Source of the DNA: a virus
Reading direction: 5' to 3' (one strand)
IMG/VR virus record: IMGVR_UViG_3300028196_000015
Location: 1-58,336 of that record
Length of the DNA stretch: 58,336 nt
Shown: positions 12,662-22,545 of the stretch, piece by piece
Layout: every line of letters begins with the position of its first letter
Position numbering within the stretch: the first letter of the stretch is position 1
Notes under the pieces: generated by a model
Databases searched by the model: none
What the model saw: only the letters and a program-made list of their open reading frames with translations
What the model was told of the DNA's origin: nothing
Translations under genes and position numbers: made by a program

Positions 12662-15600
12662 TCACCAGTTTTTGGTTGTCTTTGGACCAACATAATATGC
12701 TTTGATAACAGGGAGCAATCCAAGATAAGGATTTCTCAAATCAACCTGAGTTTGACCACCATCTGCATCACCACCACTTTGACCAATTTGATGGTTGTGT
12801 ACGTCATACGTACTTACTGTAGTAGTATGATTATGTTTTCCCTCTTCATTTATATTATGAGTATGCTGGGCATCTTGCTGGATTTGTAACTGATGCGTGT
12901 GAGTTCCACCTGTTTCAGTATTAGCAGGGTGTCCATGTCCACCATCACCCCCAATCTCGTGGGCATGTTTTGCCTTCTCACTAGTTGAACCACCATGTGA
13001 ATGACCATCATGTTTAGACAAAGTTATCGGGTGATCATGAGCAGATGTTGGTTGCACTTCAACAGCCAATGGGTGTGTATGTGATCCGTTTTGAGTAGTA
13101 CTACCACCATGGTTATGTTTTCCATTCTGTTCTATAGTAAGCTGGTGACCATGGCTACCCTCTTGCCCTAGAGTAACACCAGGCTTGTTCTCTGCAGTCG
13201 AATGTTTAGAAAAATCACCAGAACGTTCCCTGTCCCCATCACCACCTTGACCATTAACTTTTTCTATACCACCGTGAGTATGATTATTAACTGTTGCCTG
13301 ATGATTGTGTAGTCCATCAGCAGCAGCAGTTCCTGGGTGACGATGGTAACCATTTGAATTCATTTGTAACTGATGCTGGTGTCCATCATGGTTTCCTATT
13401 GAAGCCGCAACTGGGTGGTCATGTGCTGCGGCATCTCCGATTTCGCCTGTATGTATGTGTTGTCCATTTTCTTGTGTCTGGAAATTATGTTTGTGATATC
13501 CACTAGAACCAGTAGCAGAGGTATGATCATGGTTGTCAACTGGTCCAAGTTGAACTCCATGGTTGTGCCCAGTATGCTGTGTTATACGTGAGTTGGTATT
13601 ATTATGATCATGCTTACCAGACGCATCATTATTATGATCATGATAACCATTTGAATTAAGATTCACATTATGACTATGTTTTCCATTCTGGGTCAAAGTG
13701 TGAGTATGTGCTGGAATATCTCGTAGGCTCATACTATGAGTATTTGCACCACCAGTTTCACCAACATCATAATTACTACCACCAGCACCACCCATTGGGA
13801 CTCTGTTCATTAGATTTGGAAGTGTTCCTTTAGTGCTTCCGAAAGTTTTATCTAATAAATTGTGTAGATAAGTATAGTCTGCTGTTTTTCCTTGGATTGA
13901 TCTAACACCAGAATTGACTACACCACCATTACAAACAAGGTATCCTTCTGGTGCAGTAGAAGCTGCAAAGTAATGAACAGAACCAATTGGTGGTTCTTGC
14001 TGCATCCACATCCACTCAACACCAAGAGTTTTACTACTATTTGCAACTAATACTTGGTCATTAGTACCAACATCAAGCATCTCTGCTCTATTCTGCTCTT
14101 TACCAACAGCTAATTGTCCTTTTGCTGTCCATCCTTCATCGTCAAGGACCATACCTTGACCACCAAGAGCAACAATGTGGCAGGATTGACCTGCTAATGG
14201 TGCTCTGATAAACTGAATTTTTGATTGATATGTTAAAGGAGATGTGCTCTGAATTGGAATAATATAATCAGCATCGGGTTCCAATAAAGTATCGTCATTT
14301 AGATATACAAGTAAGTTTGCAGCACCTTCAGGTGTAAATGCAACACTGTCTGGAGAAAATAAGTTGAATGTTTTCTTACTGCCATTAAACTGTGATGCAA
14401 TAGACAAAAGTCTGAATGAATTACCTTTTGGATAAGCAGTTAATGTAATTGGTGGTTGAGGAACATAAGTTAAAGTATTAACCAAATCTTGAAGTTGAAT
14501 TATGGTATCACTACCATCTGCTCTTAAGAAGTTTGACTGTCCGTTTGTTATACCACCATTGGTCTTAATGAATCTCCTAGCATTTAAATCATTTTTAAAT
14601 TCAGAATCACTATTAACACATAATCCTTGACCGATTGAAACGTTCTTAGCAATACCAACACCACCATCAAATTGAACAGCACCTGTATTAACATTGCATA
14701 ATGTATTGTTAGTAGTTTTACCGAAAACAGTAGTACCATCAATGGTGACGTTATCCTTTAATGTTAATTCACCTTCAATTGTAACGGTACTATTGAATAC
14801 TGCTGGTCCAATTTTTCCACAAACATAAAGATTCTTAGCAATCCCAACACCACCAGCAACTCGTAAAGCACCAGTTGTGCAAGAAGTTGATTCTCTAGTT
14901 CCTCTTAATAATACAAAACTCGAACTTGTACTATTACCAATATTAATTGAAGTTGCATCTTGGAATGCATTTAGTGTTGTTACACTTGAATTCAGTAAGT
15001 TAAAAACTCCTGTTGTTGGAGTAGTAATATCATTTCCACCAACATCTAAGTCACCTAAGATACTAGTATTACCACTAGTATCAATCTTTAATTTTGTTTC
15101 ACTTGCTCTATCAAAATCTTCACTTCCTGCAGCAGTTGTTGTTGATGGGTTTGCAAGTTTCCAAGAATTTCCATCACTAGCATCGATACCAGAATACCAA
15201 CGAATATTTCCATTATTTTTTGATCTATGCCAAGAGAGAACAGCATCACCGTTTCCTTTCTGGTCTATTTTTAAGTGATTTCCGGCAAGTTCTGTACCAC
15301 TATTATTTTGTTCAAAGTGAAAATGTCCAAGTGGTGTAATATGGAAGTTTTGATTAGTACCGACAGTAAATTTAATGTCAGCACCAGAATCTAGTGCTTC
15401 AACAGTTAAAGTAGTATTTTCTCCCCTCTTTGCAACTCTTGCATCTCCATTAGAGAAAGCATCAATTGTAAAAGTTCCATCACTATAGATATCATCACGG
15501 GTATGTAATGCTAGTTTTGCAGACCCAGAAGTATTACCAATGCCCAAATCAAAATTAGCACTATCAGTTCCAACATTAATTGTTTTGATTTCTAACTTAG

Positions 15601-18600
15601 CACTAATGGCAGTACCAATACCCAAATCATCTCTAACACCCCAAGTTTGATAAACATTCGCATTTATATTGGAAAGAATTTGTAAATTATCTTCAATTCT
15701 TACAACACCATTTCTATCATTAGGGTCACTATCTAATACTAAAGCACCACTTCCAGAAAGTTTGGTTATTGCATTATCATTGAAAATACCAATGTTAATG
15801 TTACCAAATCTACCACCAATTCCATAAACGTTAGATATGAAATCAACTCTACTAGTAAATGTAGAGAAACCAGTAACTTCTACATTGTGGAACTCTTGAG
15901 TTCCACCTTCGCAAAGAATGGTTCTATAACGTAAATTTCCAAGGTCATCTATAGCTTCATTAGAAAATCTTCCAGTTCCACGTACTAGAATATCATCAAA
16001 GGTCACATCACCTAAAGATTGTGGTTGGTCAAGTGTTAATGCACCTGTTATTTGAACATTCTCTAAAATCGTTTGATCACTTACATTTAATCTTACTAGA
16101 TTTTCTGGAGTATTGACATTACCGATACCAAGATGATCAATCATCAAAGTCTTTTCATCGGCTTTTTCACTAATAAATCCCCATGGTTTCCACTGACTGT
16201 CTATGTAGATATAACCAGCATAACCATCAGTTGGATTTGAAATTAGAGAAATATCACCAGGTGCTTTTGCACTAAACGTTGGAGTAGCAATACCAACTGT
16301 TATTAATTTTGCTTGGGTTACATTTCCCTTAATATATAAATTTTTAGTTTCAATTCCTAACTCAGATGTATTAGTTACCTTATTTGTAAAGTTTACTGGA
16401 CCATAGAACTGTGATGTTTGATTAGTATTCTCTCCACCCTCAACAGTAATTCTTCTTCTTACTAGAAGTTCATCAAAAATTCCACTTGAAAGATTGTTAT
16501 TTTCCCCTTCAGCATCATCACCAGTATACGTAATAACAGGTGCATCAACTACACTCTCCTCACCAGTTGCTGAACTTAGTTTCTTGCTTCCAGAGAAGAA
16601 TTCACCAAGGTCATTCATACCAGTATAAACAACTGAACCACCCCGTTGTTCTTTTGACTGGGACTTAAGAACTTCTTGCTCAGAAAGAATTCTATTTTGC
16701 TTCTGAGGCATACCTGTTGAGTAGTTACCAGGACCAAATCCGAGATACTCGAAAGTATGACCAGATGCTCTCATGAAAGAAGGTCTTCTCAATTCTGAAG
16801 GAATTGGAGCAACCTTTCTTGCTAATGTATTTGCAAGTGCAGTAGTTTTAAATGTTCCAAACTGTCCACGAAGAACAGTAAATGGATTGGAAGAACCAGA
16901 AATTCTTACAATTTCATTATTAATTTGATAGTATTCACCCCTAACTATTGAATCTGGGTCACTGAAACTAATTGTAGTTCCTGCATTATTGAAGGAAGTA
17001 TCTACATAATTAGTCTTTTTATCATATATTGTTACTGCTCTTGATGCAATATTTTCTTCTCCTCTACCAAGAATCTTTCCATTTGCTGCAAAAATTTTCC
17101 TTACTACTTTACCAGTTGAAGAAGTAGCAGTGGAACCTGCTCCCAAAAGTTGAACAGTAAATGTAGTTAATCCAACAATATCTTTAATTATGAAATTGGA
17201 ATCAAATGCAGATAATCCAGTTCCTACAATGTTTATATCATTTCCAGAAAATAAACCATGAGAATTGGATGTGGTAATTGTTGTAATACCAGACTTTATG
17301 TCTGATAATTCTAATGATGAAACTGAAGAAACATTACCAGATGGAATTACATAACCCAACTCACCACTACTATTTGGGTCATTAGTACTAATTCCTAAAG
17401 GAGCACTTAGTTCAATTATTTTTGCCGATGGAATATTTGAAATTTCAAAGGAATTATTTAAATCATTAACATAAAAACCATTTACTTCAATGGAATCATT
17501 ACTGTTATCATTAATTGCTGTAACAGTTACAGTAGAGTTTATTACTCCCCCAGGAACACTTAATGTATCACCAACTGTATATGCAGAACCATAATCCAAA
17601 AGTTGAATATTTGAAATTGAACCAGTAGCATCGGTAGTTACTTTTACAGTAGCACCTTCACCATTTGAAGAAATTGCTGCTAGTTTTACAGAATATAAAG
17701 TTGCTGATGGCTGGTAACCAGAACCAGGAAGGAATGTTAAAGTCTTAATTGAATTTAAATTATGCTCTACGTCTGTATAGACAGTAATATTGGAATTATT
17801 AACTCCTGATAAATCTAGTTGAGTTACTGCATATCCAACTTTAGTTCCCTTAATAAAATAATCAACACCTTCTCTAGTAACTGAATGACGTTTGTCATCA
17901 GTGATTACATCACCAATGACCTTCAAGTCGGCATAGCTTACTGCTGATTTTGGGTTAGTATTTAAGTTATCTCTATCTTGTTGTGGATATAGATTTCTTA
18001 CGTCCTGTGAGAATTGCTTTTCATATAAATTATAACCAACAGTAGATACTGGAGATACTGATGAATTTAAACAAATTAAGTGATATACACCATCTTGTCC
18101 ATCATCACCAGGAACATGTTTTTTAACTTGATTTACACGGTAGATGAAGTATGACTCTTTATACTCATCTCTTGAAACTACTGGTAATGCTTCTCTTTGT
18201 TGCCTGGTATTCCTTAAGTCAATATCATTTGTAAATGTACCAGGTTCTACTTTTACACCATCAGTAATATATTGGAATTGCTTACTATTGATGATATTTG
18301 TAACAGTGTAAATTCCATTAAAAGTAGAGACAATACCTACAGAAAGTGGATTATTTGCACTTCTTATTTTCTGTAACTTTACTTCATCACCTTCAATAAA
18401 ACCATGAGGCAATTCCGTCGTTATAGTAATAACTTGTGAACCAGCAATTACTGGTGCTGAAATTGCATCAACGATAACTCTTTCGTTTCTTAAATCCTTT
18501 GTGCTAGTTAAAACATCGTTTGTAAACGAAACACTAGTTATGCCAACTGTCTTTGATTCTTGAACTACATATCCTGCTTCAGGTGGTTTGGCATTATCGT

Positions 18601-21019
18601 ATTCTTTGGGGATTACATAACGTAATCTATATACTTTATCATCAATAGAACGATTATCTGCTTGCCTTCTAAAGAAAGCTGCTGACGATTCCTCACCCAA
18701 TGTTACACTACCAGTAGTGACAATTGCCGTGTATATTTCGTTTATTGAACCATCATTAGAACTTATTAGATACCAATTATTTTCTACAGTATCCCATTGT
18801 ATTGGGTGACCAAGTTGACCAGGAATTTTATCTGATACTCTACTTACAATTTTTAGTATGCCACCATTATTATTAATTCCTAATACTGGTGTATCTGATA
18901 CGGCATCATTTAATGATTGTGCAAGTTTTAGCTGATTTGGGCTTAGTCCACCACCAGTAATAGCATAGTATATTCCTTCATTATCTAAACCATCAGGAGT
19001 GTTGGCAGTATCACTGAAAACTCTTACTCTTTCACCGTTGAGAAACTGGTGAGTTTCCGTTAAATTAATAATATTATTGGAAATTAAGTTTTGTCCATTA
19101 GTTCTACTTACTTCATACTCTTTTCTTGCAGATGCACGTTCCCCGAAAGGAACAGGCATCAAAATAGGTGCAGTATATGTTGTCTGTGCTGTACCTACAG
19201 TAATAGTTAGATTGAGAATATCATTATCTCTAGCACCAATTCTAAAACCATCAATTTGATATGGTGGAATTGTATCTTCATTATTCTGGTCGAAAATATA
19301 AAGTCTTGACGTATCTACTGAGTTAATTGTTTTCTCTACATCAAGAGATAACCAGTTGACTGAATTTTCTTCACCAACTAGACCTCTTGGAGGAATAATG
19401 TGTGTAATATAACCAACATCATCTCTATCAAAAGATTCTGGTTTAAAACTAACTGCCTCTAATGATGTATTACCGAAGTTGGAGTTGGAGTTTGTGATGG
19501 ATTGGTCTCCACCAGTTTCTGCAACAAAGTGCTTTGCAAAACCAATAGCAAAAATTGAAACACACTGAATGAATGCATTATTTGAACACTTAACGTGGAA
19601 GTTTTCCCATCCTGGTTTAAATATTGCTCTCGAATTTGTATGTAATGGTTTTGATAAACTATTTGTAGGAAGAGTATTTTCTTCATAGAAAGTTCCCTCA
19701 TCATAAAGTATAAATGCATTATTATCTTTCTGAAGGCTAACGCCTGTGAACTGAGCGGTAACCATTGACTTGAATCCAGTGGCTTTGCTACCATCAGCGT
19801 GCATACCGTTCATACCAAAAACTGATCTCAATGAACAGTTAAAGATATATGGTGATGCAGAACTTACAGTATCAGAACCAACTGTAACTGTTGCAGTATC
19901 AAAGAATCCTACAGCAGGTAAGAAATCGAGAGGTGTCTGGTTAGCAATGTATTTAAATGTACTAACACCAACAACATCACTTACAGTAAACGAACCATTG
20001 TATGATTCACCATCTACAGTTACACCACTAACAAGGAATGGACTATCAACATATAAATTATGTGGGAAGGTATCACCAGTTAATTTATTTGAAGTTGTTA
20101 CTGTAATTTCATTTAAATCACCAGTTCCATTACCATTACCTGCTTTAATACTACTGATTCCCAATGGGTTAGCATCAAGAGAACCAACAATTCTAAATTC
20201 ATCTACAGAAGGCTCGAAATCTTCATTGACTGGATAGTCACCAAGACCTCTACCAGTAATGTCACCATATGCCTTTGCGACCTTGAAATAATACATATCA
20301 AGGTCTGATAGGTATGTCTGGTAATTAGCCAGAGCAACCATATTTACACCATCACCATACTCAAAGCAAGTAACTTTATGGTGTGAGTAATTTGGAGCTA
20401 CTTGAGTTCCTGAATAGTCTTTATAAACAGTTTTTGATGGATCTGCATCAAAAATACTAAATGCAGTAAAATAACAAGTACCTGTTACGTTAAGAATACT
20501 TGTGGCTTCGATATTATCGTCTTCTGGATCTGGAACATATAATGGACGAATTTTGGTTTTTCTTAGGTCTAAACCAATAATTGAAGTACCTCTAGGTAGT
20601 ATAGCACCACCACTTATAGAGTTATACTTAAATAAGTCATTATTAGGATTCAGAATATCAAAGTTAGTTACTTCATTAAATTCTGTTATTGTAGTTTCTT
20701 CCCAAGTATCTGGTGCCGTTCTTCTTTTATATACTGCTGCCCCATCTATCTCTTCTATAGAATATCCAGGTCTATTATCAATATAGTGTGTTCCAGGATA
20801 TACAAGAATTGTTGTTCTATCAATTTTATCATTGTTTTCACCTCTCTGATATGAAAATCTTGCTGCTTCAATCAGAGCTCTTTGGATTGTTTTAAATGGT
20901 CTAGTGAGAGAATTACCTTGGTTTTCAAAACTATCTGTAGCATCAAAGTCAGATGGATTTACATATAGTATATTACCTTCAGCATTCTTCAGAAAATTCT
21001 CTAGTCTTGATAATGGCAT
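12662..21019 (-). CDS. Giant tail fibre / adhesin with tail-collar domain and HxH array
   Basis: A 2785-residue virion protein. Residues about 15-120 have a pectate-lyase-like right-handed beta-helix start (ILYVNPSDFD..., TRPFKTIQRALIEAARF). The middle consists of beta-rich repeats; about 1650-2250 has fibre-type repeats (VGIGN..., GVGIAKNV). A tail-collar domain lies near 2340-2410 (IGSVHYFAASTAPEGYLVCNG). Residues 2438-2743 hold some 24 HxH motifs, like the iron-binding HxH sites of T4 gp37 but far more numerous. The C-terminus is NPYLGLLPVIKAYYVG-type. It probably binds the host surface. A GATAAATA late motif lies upstream. One intact ORF of this length argues against frameshift errors. 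Confidence 0.85.
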   Translation of the reverse strand: MPLSRLENFLKNAEGNILYVNPSDFDATDSFENQGNSLTRPFKTIQRALIEAARFSYQRGENNDKIDRTTILVYPGTHYIDNRPGYSIEEIDGAAVYKRRTAPDTWEETTITEFNEVTNFDILNPNNDLFKYNSISGGAILPRGTSIIGLDLRKTKIRPLYVPDPEDDNIEATSILNVTGTCYFTAFSIFDADPSKTVYKDYSGTQVAPNYSHHKVTCFEYGDGVNMVALANYQTYLSDLDMYYFKVAKAYGDITGRGLGDYPVNEDFEPSVDEFRIVGSLDANPLGISSIKAGNGNGTGDLNEITVTTSNKLTGDTFPHNLYVDSPFLVSGVTVDGESYNGSFTVSDVVGVSTFKYIANQTPLDFLPAVGFFDTATVTVGSDTVSSASPYIFNCSLRSVFGMNGMHADGSKATGFKSMVTAQFTGVSLQKDNNAFILYDEGTFYEENTLPTNSLSKPLHTNSRAIFKPGWENFHVKCSNNAFIQCVSIFAIGFAKHFVAETGGDQSITNSNSNFGNTSLEAVSFKPESFDRDDVGYITHIIPPRGLVGEENSVNWLSLDVEKTINSVDTSRLYIFDQNNEDTIPPYQIDGFRIGARDNDILNLTITVGTAQTTYTAPILMPVPFGERASARKEYEVSRTNGQNLISNNIINLTETHQFLNGERVRVFSDTANTPDGLDNEGIYYAITGGGLSPNQLKLAQSLNDAVSDTPVLGINNNGGILKIVSRVSDKIPGQLGHPIQWDTVENNWYLISSNDGSINEIYTAIVTTGSVTLGEESSAAFFRRQADNRSIDDKVYRLRYVIPKEYDNAKPPEAGYVVQESKTVGITSVSFTNDVLTSTKDLRNERVIVDAISAPVIAGSQVITITTELPHGFIEGDEVKLQKIRSANNPLSVGIVSTFNGIYTVTNIINSKQFQYITDGVKVEPGTFTNDIDLRNTRQQREALPVVSRDEYKESYFIYRVNQVKKHVPGDDGQDGVYHLICLNSSVSPVSTVGYNLYEKQFSQDVRNLYPQQDRDNLNTNPKSAVSYADLKVIGDVITDDKRHSVTREGVDYFIKGTKVGYAVTQLDLSGVNNSNITVYTDVEHNLNSIKTLTFLPGSGYQPSATLYSVKLAAISSNGEGATVKVTTDATGSISNIQLLDYGSAYTVGDTLSVPGGVINSTVTVTAINDNSNDSIEVNGFYVNDLNNSFEISNIPSAKIIELSAPLGISTNDPNSSGELGYVIPSGNVSSVSSLELSDIKSGITTITTSNSHGLFSGNDINIVGTGLSAFDSNFIIKDIVGLTTFTVQLLGAGSTATSSTGKVVRKIFAANGKILGRGEENIASRAVTIYDKKTNYVDTSFNNAGTTISFSDPDSIVRGEYYQINNEIVRISGSSNPFTVLRGQFGTFKTTALANTLARKVAPIPSELRRPSFMRASGHTFEYLGFGPGNYSTGMPQKQNRILSEQEVLKSQSKEQRGGSVVYTGMNDLGEFFSGSKKLSSATGEESVVDAPVITYTGDDAEGENNNLSSGIFDELLVRRRITVEGGENTNQTSQFYGPVNFTNKVTNTSELGIETKNLYIKGNVTQAKLITVGIATPTFSAKAPGDISLISNPTDGYAGYIYIDSQWKPWGFISEKADEKTLMIDHLGIGNVNTPENLVRLNVSDQTILENVQITGALTLDQPQSLGDVTFDDILVRGTGRFSNEAIDDLGNLRYRTILCEGGTQEFHNVEVTGFSTFTSRVDFISNVYGIGGRFGNINIGIFNDNAITKLSGSGALVLDSDPNDRNGVVRIEDNLQILSNINANVYQTWGVRDDLGIGTAISAKLEIKTINVGTDSANFDLGIGNTSGSAKLALHTRDDIYSDGTFTIDAFSNGDARVAKRGENTTLTVEALDSGADIKFTVGTNQNFHITPLGHFHFEQNNSGTELAGNHLKIDQKGNGDAVLSWHRSKNNGNIRWYSGIDASDGNSWKLANPSTTTAAGSEDFDRASETKLKIDTSGNTSILGDLDVGGNDITTPTTGVFNLLNSSVTTLNAFQDATSINIGNSTSSSFVLLRGTRESTSCTTGALRVAGGVGIAKNLYVCGKIGPAVFNSTVTIEGELTLKDNVTIDGTTVFGKTTNNTLCNVNTGAVQFDGGVGIAKNVSIGQGLCVNSDSEFKNDLNARRFIKTNGGITNGQSNFLRADGSDTIIQLQDLVNTLTYVPQPPITLTAYPKGNSFRLLSIASQFNGSKKTFNLFSPDSVAFTPEGAANLLVYLNDDTLLEPDADYIIPIQSTSPLTYQSKIQFIRAPLAGQSCHIVALGGQGMVLDDEGWTAKGQLAVGKEQNRAEMLDVGTNDQVLVANSSKTLGVEWMWMQQEPPIGSVHYFAASTAPEGYLVCNGGVVNSGVRSIQGKTADYTYLHNLLDKTFGSTKGTLPNLMNRVPMGGAGGSNYDVGETGGANTHSMSLRDIPAHTHTLTQNGKHSHNVNLNSNGYHDHNNDASGKHDHNNTNSRITQHTGHNHGVQLGPVDNHDHTSATGSSGYHKHNFQTQENGQHIHTGEIGDAAAHDHPVAASIGNHDGHQHQLQMNSNGYHRHPGTAAADGLHNHQATVNNHTHGGIEKVNGQGGDGDRERSGDFSKHSTAENKPGVTLGQEGSHGHQLTIEQNGKHNHGGSTTQNGSHTHPLAVEVQPTSAHDHPITLSKHDGHSHGGSTSEKAKHAHEIGGDGGHGHPANTETGGTHTHQLQIQQDAQHTHNINEEGKHNHTTTVSTYDVHNHQIGQSGGDADGGQTQVDLRNPYLGLLPVIKAYYVGPKTTKNW
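12791..13708 (-). repeat. Coding repeat array of HxH motifs
   Basis: About 305 codons at the end of the giant fibre gene encode roughly 24 HxH motifs (HTH, HSH, HDH, HNH, HGH and others) separated mostly by 6-15 Gly/Asn/Ser-rich residues. Units such as QNGKHSH, SNGYHDH and NGSHTH recur. It is a protein-level repeat inside one ORF, not a CRISPR array. Confidence 0.8.
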
Positions 21020-21051
21020 TTTATTACAACTAATAATACTTTATCTTAACT

Positions 21052-21059
21052 TATTTATC
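21052..21059 (-). promoter_or_regulatory. Late promoter motif GATAAATA
   Basis: Matches the cyanophage NATAAATA late consensus on the minus strand, 33 nt before the ATG of the 2785-residue fibre gene and downstream of the tRNA genes. Confidence 0.55.
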
Positions 21060-21093
21060 AATGCAGATAATAAACTTTATTCTAAACACAATA

Positions 21094-21165
21094 AGCCTCT
21101 GACAAGATTTGAACTTGCGACCTGAGCTTTACAAAAGCCCTGCTCTACCACTGAGCTACGGAGGC
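21094..21165 (-). tRNA. tRNA-Thr (anticodon UGU)
   Basis: A 72-nt cloverleaf on the minus strand: acceptor 5' GCCTCCG, D-arm AGCTCAGTGGTAGAGC, anticodon loop TTTGTAA (UGU), T-arm containing GTTCAAATC. The acceptor has one C-A mismatch at the sixth pair. CCA is not encoded. It reads ACA codons, frequent in this AT-rich phage. Confidence 0.85.
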
Positions 21166-21168
21166 ATA

Positions 21169-21242
21169 CGGGATTGATGGGACTTGAACCCACGACTTCC
21201 TGCGTGACAGGCAGGCGCTCTAACCAACTGAGCTACAACCCC
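21169..21242 (-). tRNA. tRNA-Asp (anticodon GUC)
   Basis: A 74-nt cloverleaf on the minus strand: acceptor GGGGTTG / CAATCCC, D-arm AGCTCAGTTGGTTAGAGC, anticodon loop CTGTCAC (GUC), T-arm GTGGGTTCAAGTCCCAT, discriminator G as in Asp tRNAs. It is 3 nt from tRNA-Thr, so both are probably processed from one transcript. Confidence 0.9.
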
Positions 21243-21243
21243 A

Positions 21244-21507
21244 TTAATCAGTAGGCATTGCCTCTGGATTTTCTAACTCTAAATCAAAAATTAGTGGATG
21301 ACACTCTTCCATAATTAAATAACTTGAACACCTGTACATATCATCAGAATCATAGGAAATATTATCCTTTGCTTCTATTAAAACATATGGATCATCTTCC
21401 ATTAATGTAGTTAAATTATCAAAAGTAAATGGCATACCGTTTATGAAATACATATCAACTACGATTCCATTATGAAAGCAATAATTTGACGTGATTTTGT
21501 ATGTCAT
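21244..21507 (-). CDS. Small acidic hypothetical protein
   Basis: An 87-residue, beta-rich acidic protein (YCFHNGIVVDMYFINGMPFTF; DPYVLIEAKDNISYDSDD). It has three Cys. Its stop is 2 nt from the tRNA-Asp 5' end, so it shares a transcript with the tRNAs. An AATAAATA late motif lies about 20 nt upstream. No family is recognised. Confidence 0.6.
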   Translation of the reverse strand: MTYKITSNYCFHNGIVVDMYFINGMPFTFDNLTTLMEDDPYVLIEAKDNISYDSDDMYRCSSYLIMEECHPLIFDLELENPEAMPTD

Positions 21508-21526
21508 AATACAACTATGTTGTTTG

Positions 21527-21534
21527 TATTTATT
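21527..21534 (-). promoter_or_regulatory. Late promoter motif AATAAATA
   Basis: NATAAATA-type motif on the minus strand, 20 nt before the ATG of the 21244-21507 gene and tRNA unit. In AT-rich DNA it could be chance, but its place fits. Confidence 0.35.
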
Positions 21535-21544
21535 TTAAACCACT

Positions 21545-21739
21545 TTACTCATAATTTGGAGGATTATACTTTAAAAATTCCCAAAAAGTTAATTTCATTT
21601 CTTTTTCAGTCATTCCACAATGAGTTGCTGCCATAGGAAGATTCATTTTAGAATAAAAAAGACTTTCATTTGCCTCTTTTACATTTTGAGGAGTAGTTTT
21701 TACTTTTTTTTCTGGATGTACTTTAATTTTTCCAATCAA
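21545..21739 (-). CDS. Small hypothetical protein, TTG start
   Basis: About 64 residues if the TTG at 21737-21739 is used. It overlaps the upstream stop (TTGA) and has AAAGGAG about 11 nt ahead. The C-terminal part (MAATHCGMTEKEMKLTFWEFLKYNPPNYE-like) looks folded and conserved. If only ATG starts are allowed, it begins at 21646 (33 residues). The N-terminus is basic. Confidence 0.5.
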   Translation of the reverse strand: MIGKIKVHPEKKVKTTPQNVKEANESLFYSKMNLPMAATHCGMTEKEMKLTFWEFLKYNPPNYE

Positions 21740-21903
21740 ATCAAAATTTCTCCTTTTAATTCTGCAAGTTTTGCTTCTGCTAATGCCTGAACACAGGTCC
21801 AATAAAGTTCACCACTAATTGGGAAGTTTTCAGAACAAAAATATTCTGCAGTATCTTCATGCAACTCAGTCAGGTGATTGAGTGAGTCTCTAGAAATATT
21901 CAT
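21736..21903 (-). CDS. Short hypothetical protein
   Basis: A 55-residue ORF starting MNISRDSLNHLTELHEDTAE, helical with an amphipathic Ala/Glu-rich C-terminus. It is the first gene downstream of a good TTGGCA-N17-TATGAT promoter, and it overlaps the following gene's TTG start by 4 nt. No family is recognised. Confidence 0.6.
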   Translation of the reverse strand: MNISRDSLNHLTELHEDTAEYFCSENFPISGELYWTCVQALAEAKLAELKGEILI

Positions 21904-21925
21904 GGTAGGATTAATTCACTTATAT

Positions 21926-21954
21926 ATCATAGCATGGATGCGGACATTTGCCAA
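21926..21954 (-). promoter_or_regulatory. Sigma70-type promoter TTGGCA-N17-TATGAT
   Basis: On the minus strand -35 TTGGCA (21949-21954) and -10 TATGAT (21926-21931) are 17 nt apart, about 23 nt before the 21903 ATG. It gives the small genes, and perhaps the tRNAs, early expression inside the late fibre region. Confidence 0.55.
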
Positions 21955-21972
21955 AAGATATGTGCCAGTCAA

Positions 21973-22536
21973 TTAATTGGCAAAATATGAAACCGTTTCA
22001 GTATCAAAGTCTATAATTGACCTTGCCACTCGTTGTCCTTGTGTCTGTGCGTTTTGGGTCTGGAATTGAATTGTATTTATGAATGATCGTGCTGCAGGGA
22101 AAGTGTTTGTTGCAGTGGGATTTTCCCAAGAGACACCAGACTTTGCCATACTACCACCCTGATAAGCATCCATATTAACGACAATTGGATTCACACCAAT
22201 TGTATAATACCAAAAACCACGCATATCAACTTCTATTTCAGTAATTGTAGGATATACACTAAAAAGTGCTGACCTATCAATGTATATCATTTCTGTTCCT
22301 GTTCCTGTATTGTCACCTGCCCAAAATGCAACATCAACTCCATTGACAGTAAGTCTATCTTGAGCACCCCACCCCAAATATCCAGGAACAATTGGATTTA
22401 AGAATCCAAATCGGATATCTAAGTCAGAACCATCACTGACCGTATAGTTGAATACAAAGTAATCGCCATAGATAACCCCAGGGTCACGAAAGTCAGCAGT
22501 CTTGAAGTTTTTATATAAACCAAATGAAACAGGCAT
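21973..22536 (-). CDS. Virion-type beta-rich protein
   Basis: A 187-residue, beta-sandwich-looking protein, rich in aromatic residues and Gly (FGLYKNFKTADFRDPG; GFWYYTIGVNPIVVNMDAY). It sits within the fibre gene cluster, 9 nt from the 772-residue fibre gene, so a fibre or adhesion accessory role is likely. No specific family is recognised. Confidence 0.65.
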   Translation of the reverse strand: MPVSFGLYKNFKTADFRDPGVIYGDYFVFNYTVSDGSDLDIRFGFLNPIVPGYLGWGAQDRLTVNGVDVAFWAGDNTGTGTEMIYIDRSALFSVYPTITEIEVDMRGFWYYTIGVNPIVVNMDAYQGGSMAKSGVSWENPTATNTFPAARSFINTIQFQTQNAQTQGQRVARSIIDFDTETVSYFAN

Positions 22537-22545
22537 AATTTAATA

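Noticed and set aside
12791-13708. Possible CRISPR or DNA tandem repeat
   Set aside because: Repeat units are irregular in length and sequence at DNA level; they encode HxH motifs in one intact frame.
19459-20786. Antisense ORFs within the giant fibre gene
   Set aside because: Composition and frame are shadows of the 2785-residue gene; no promoter or RBS.
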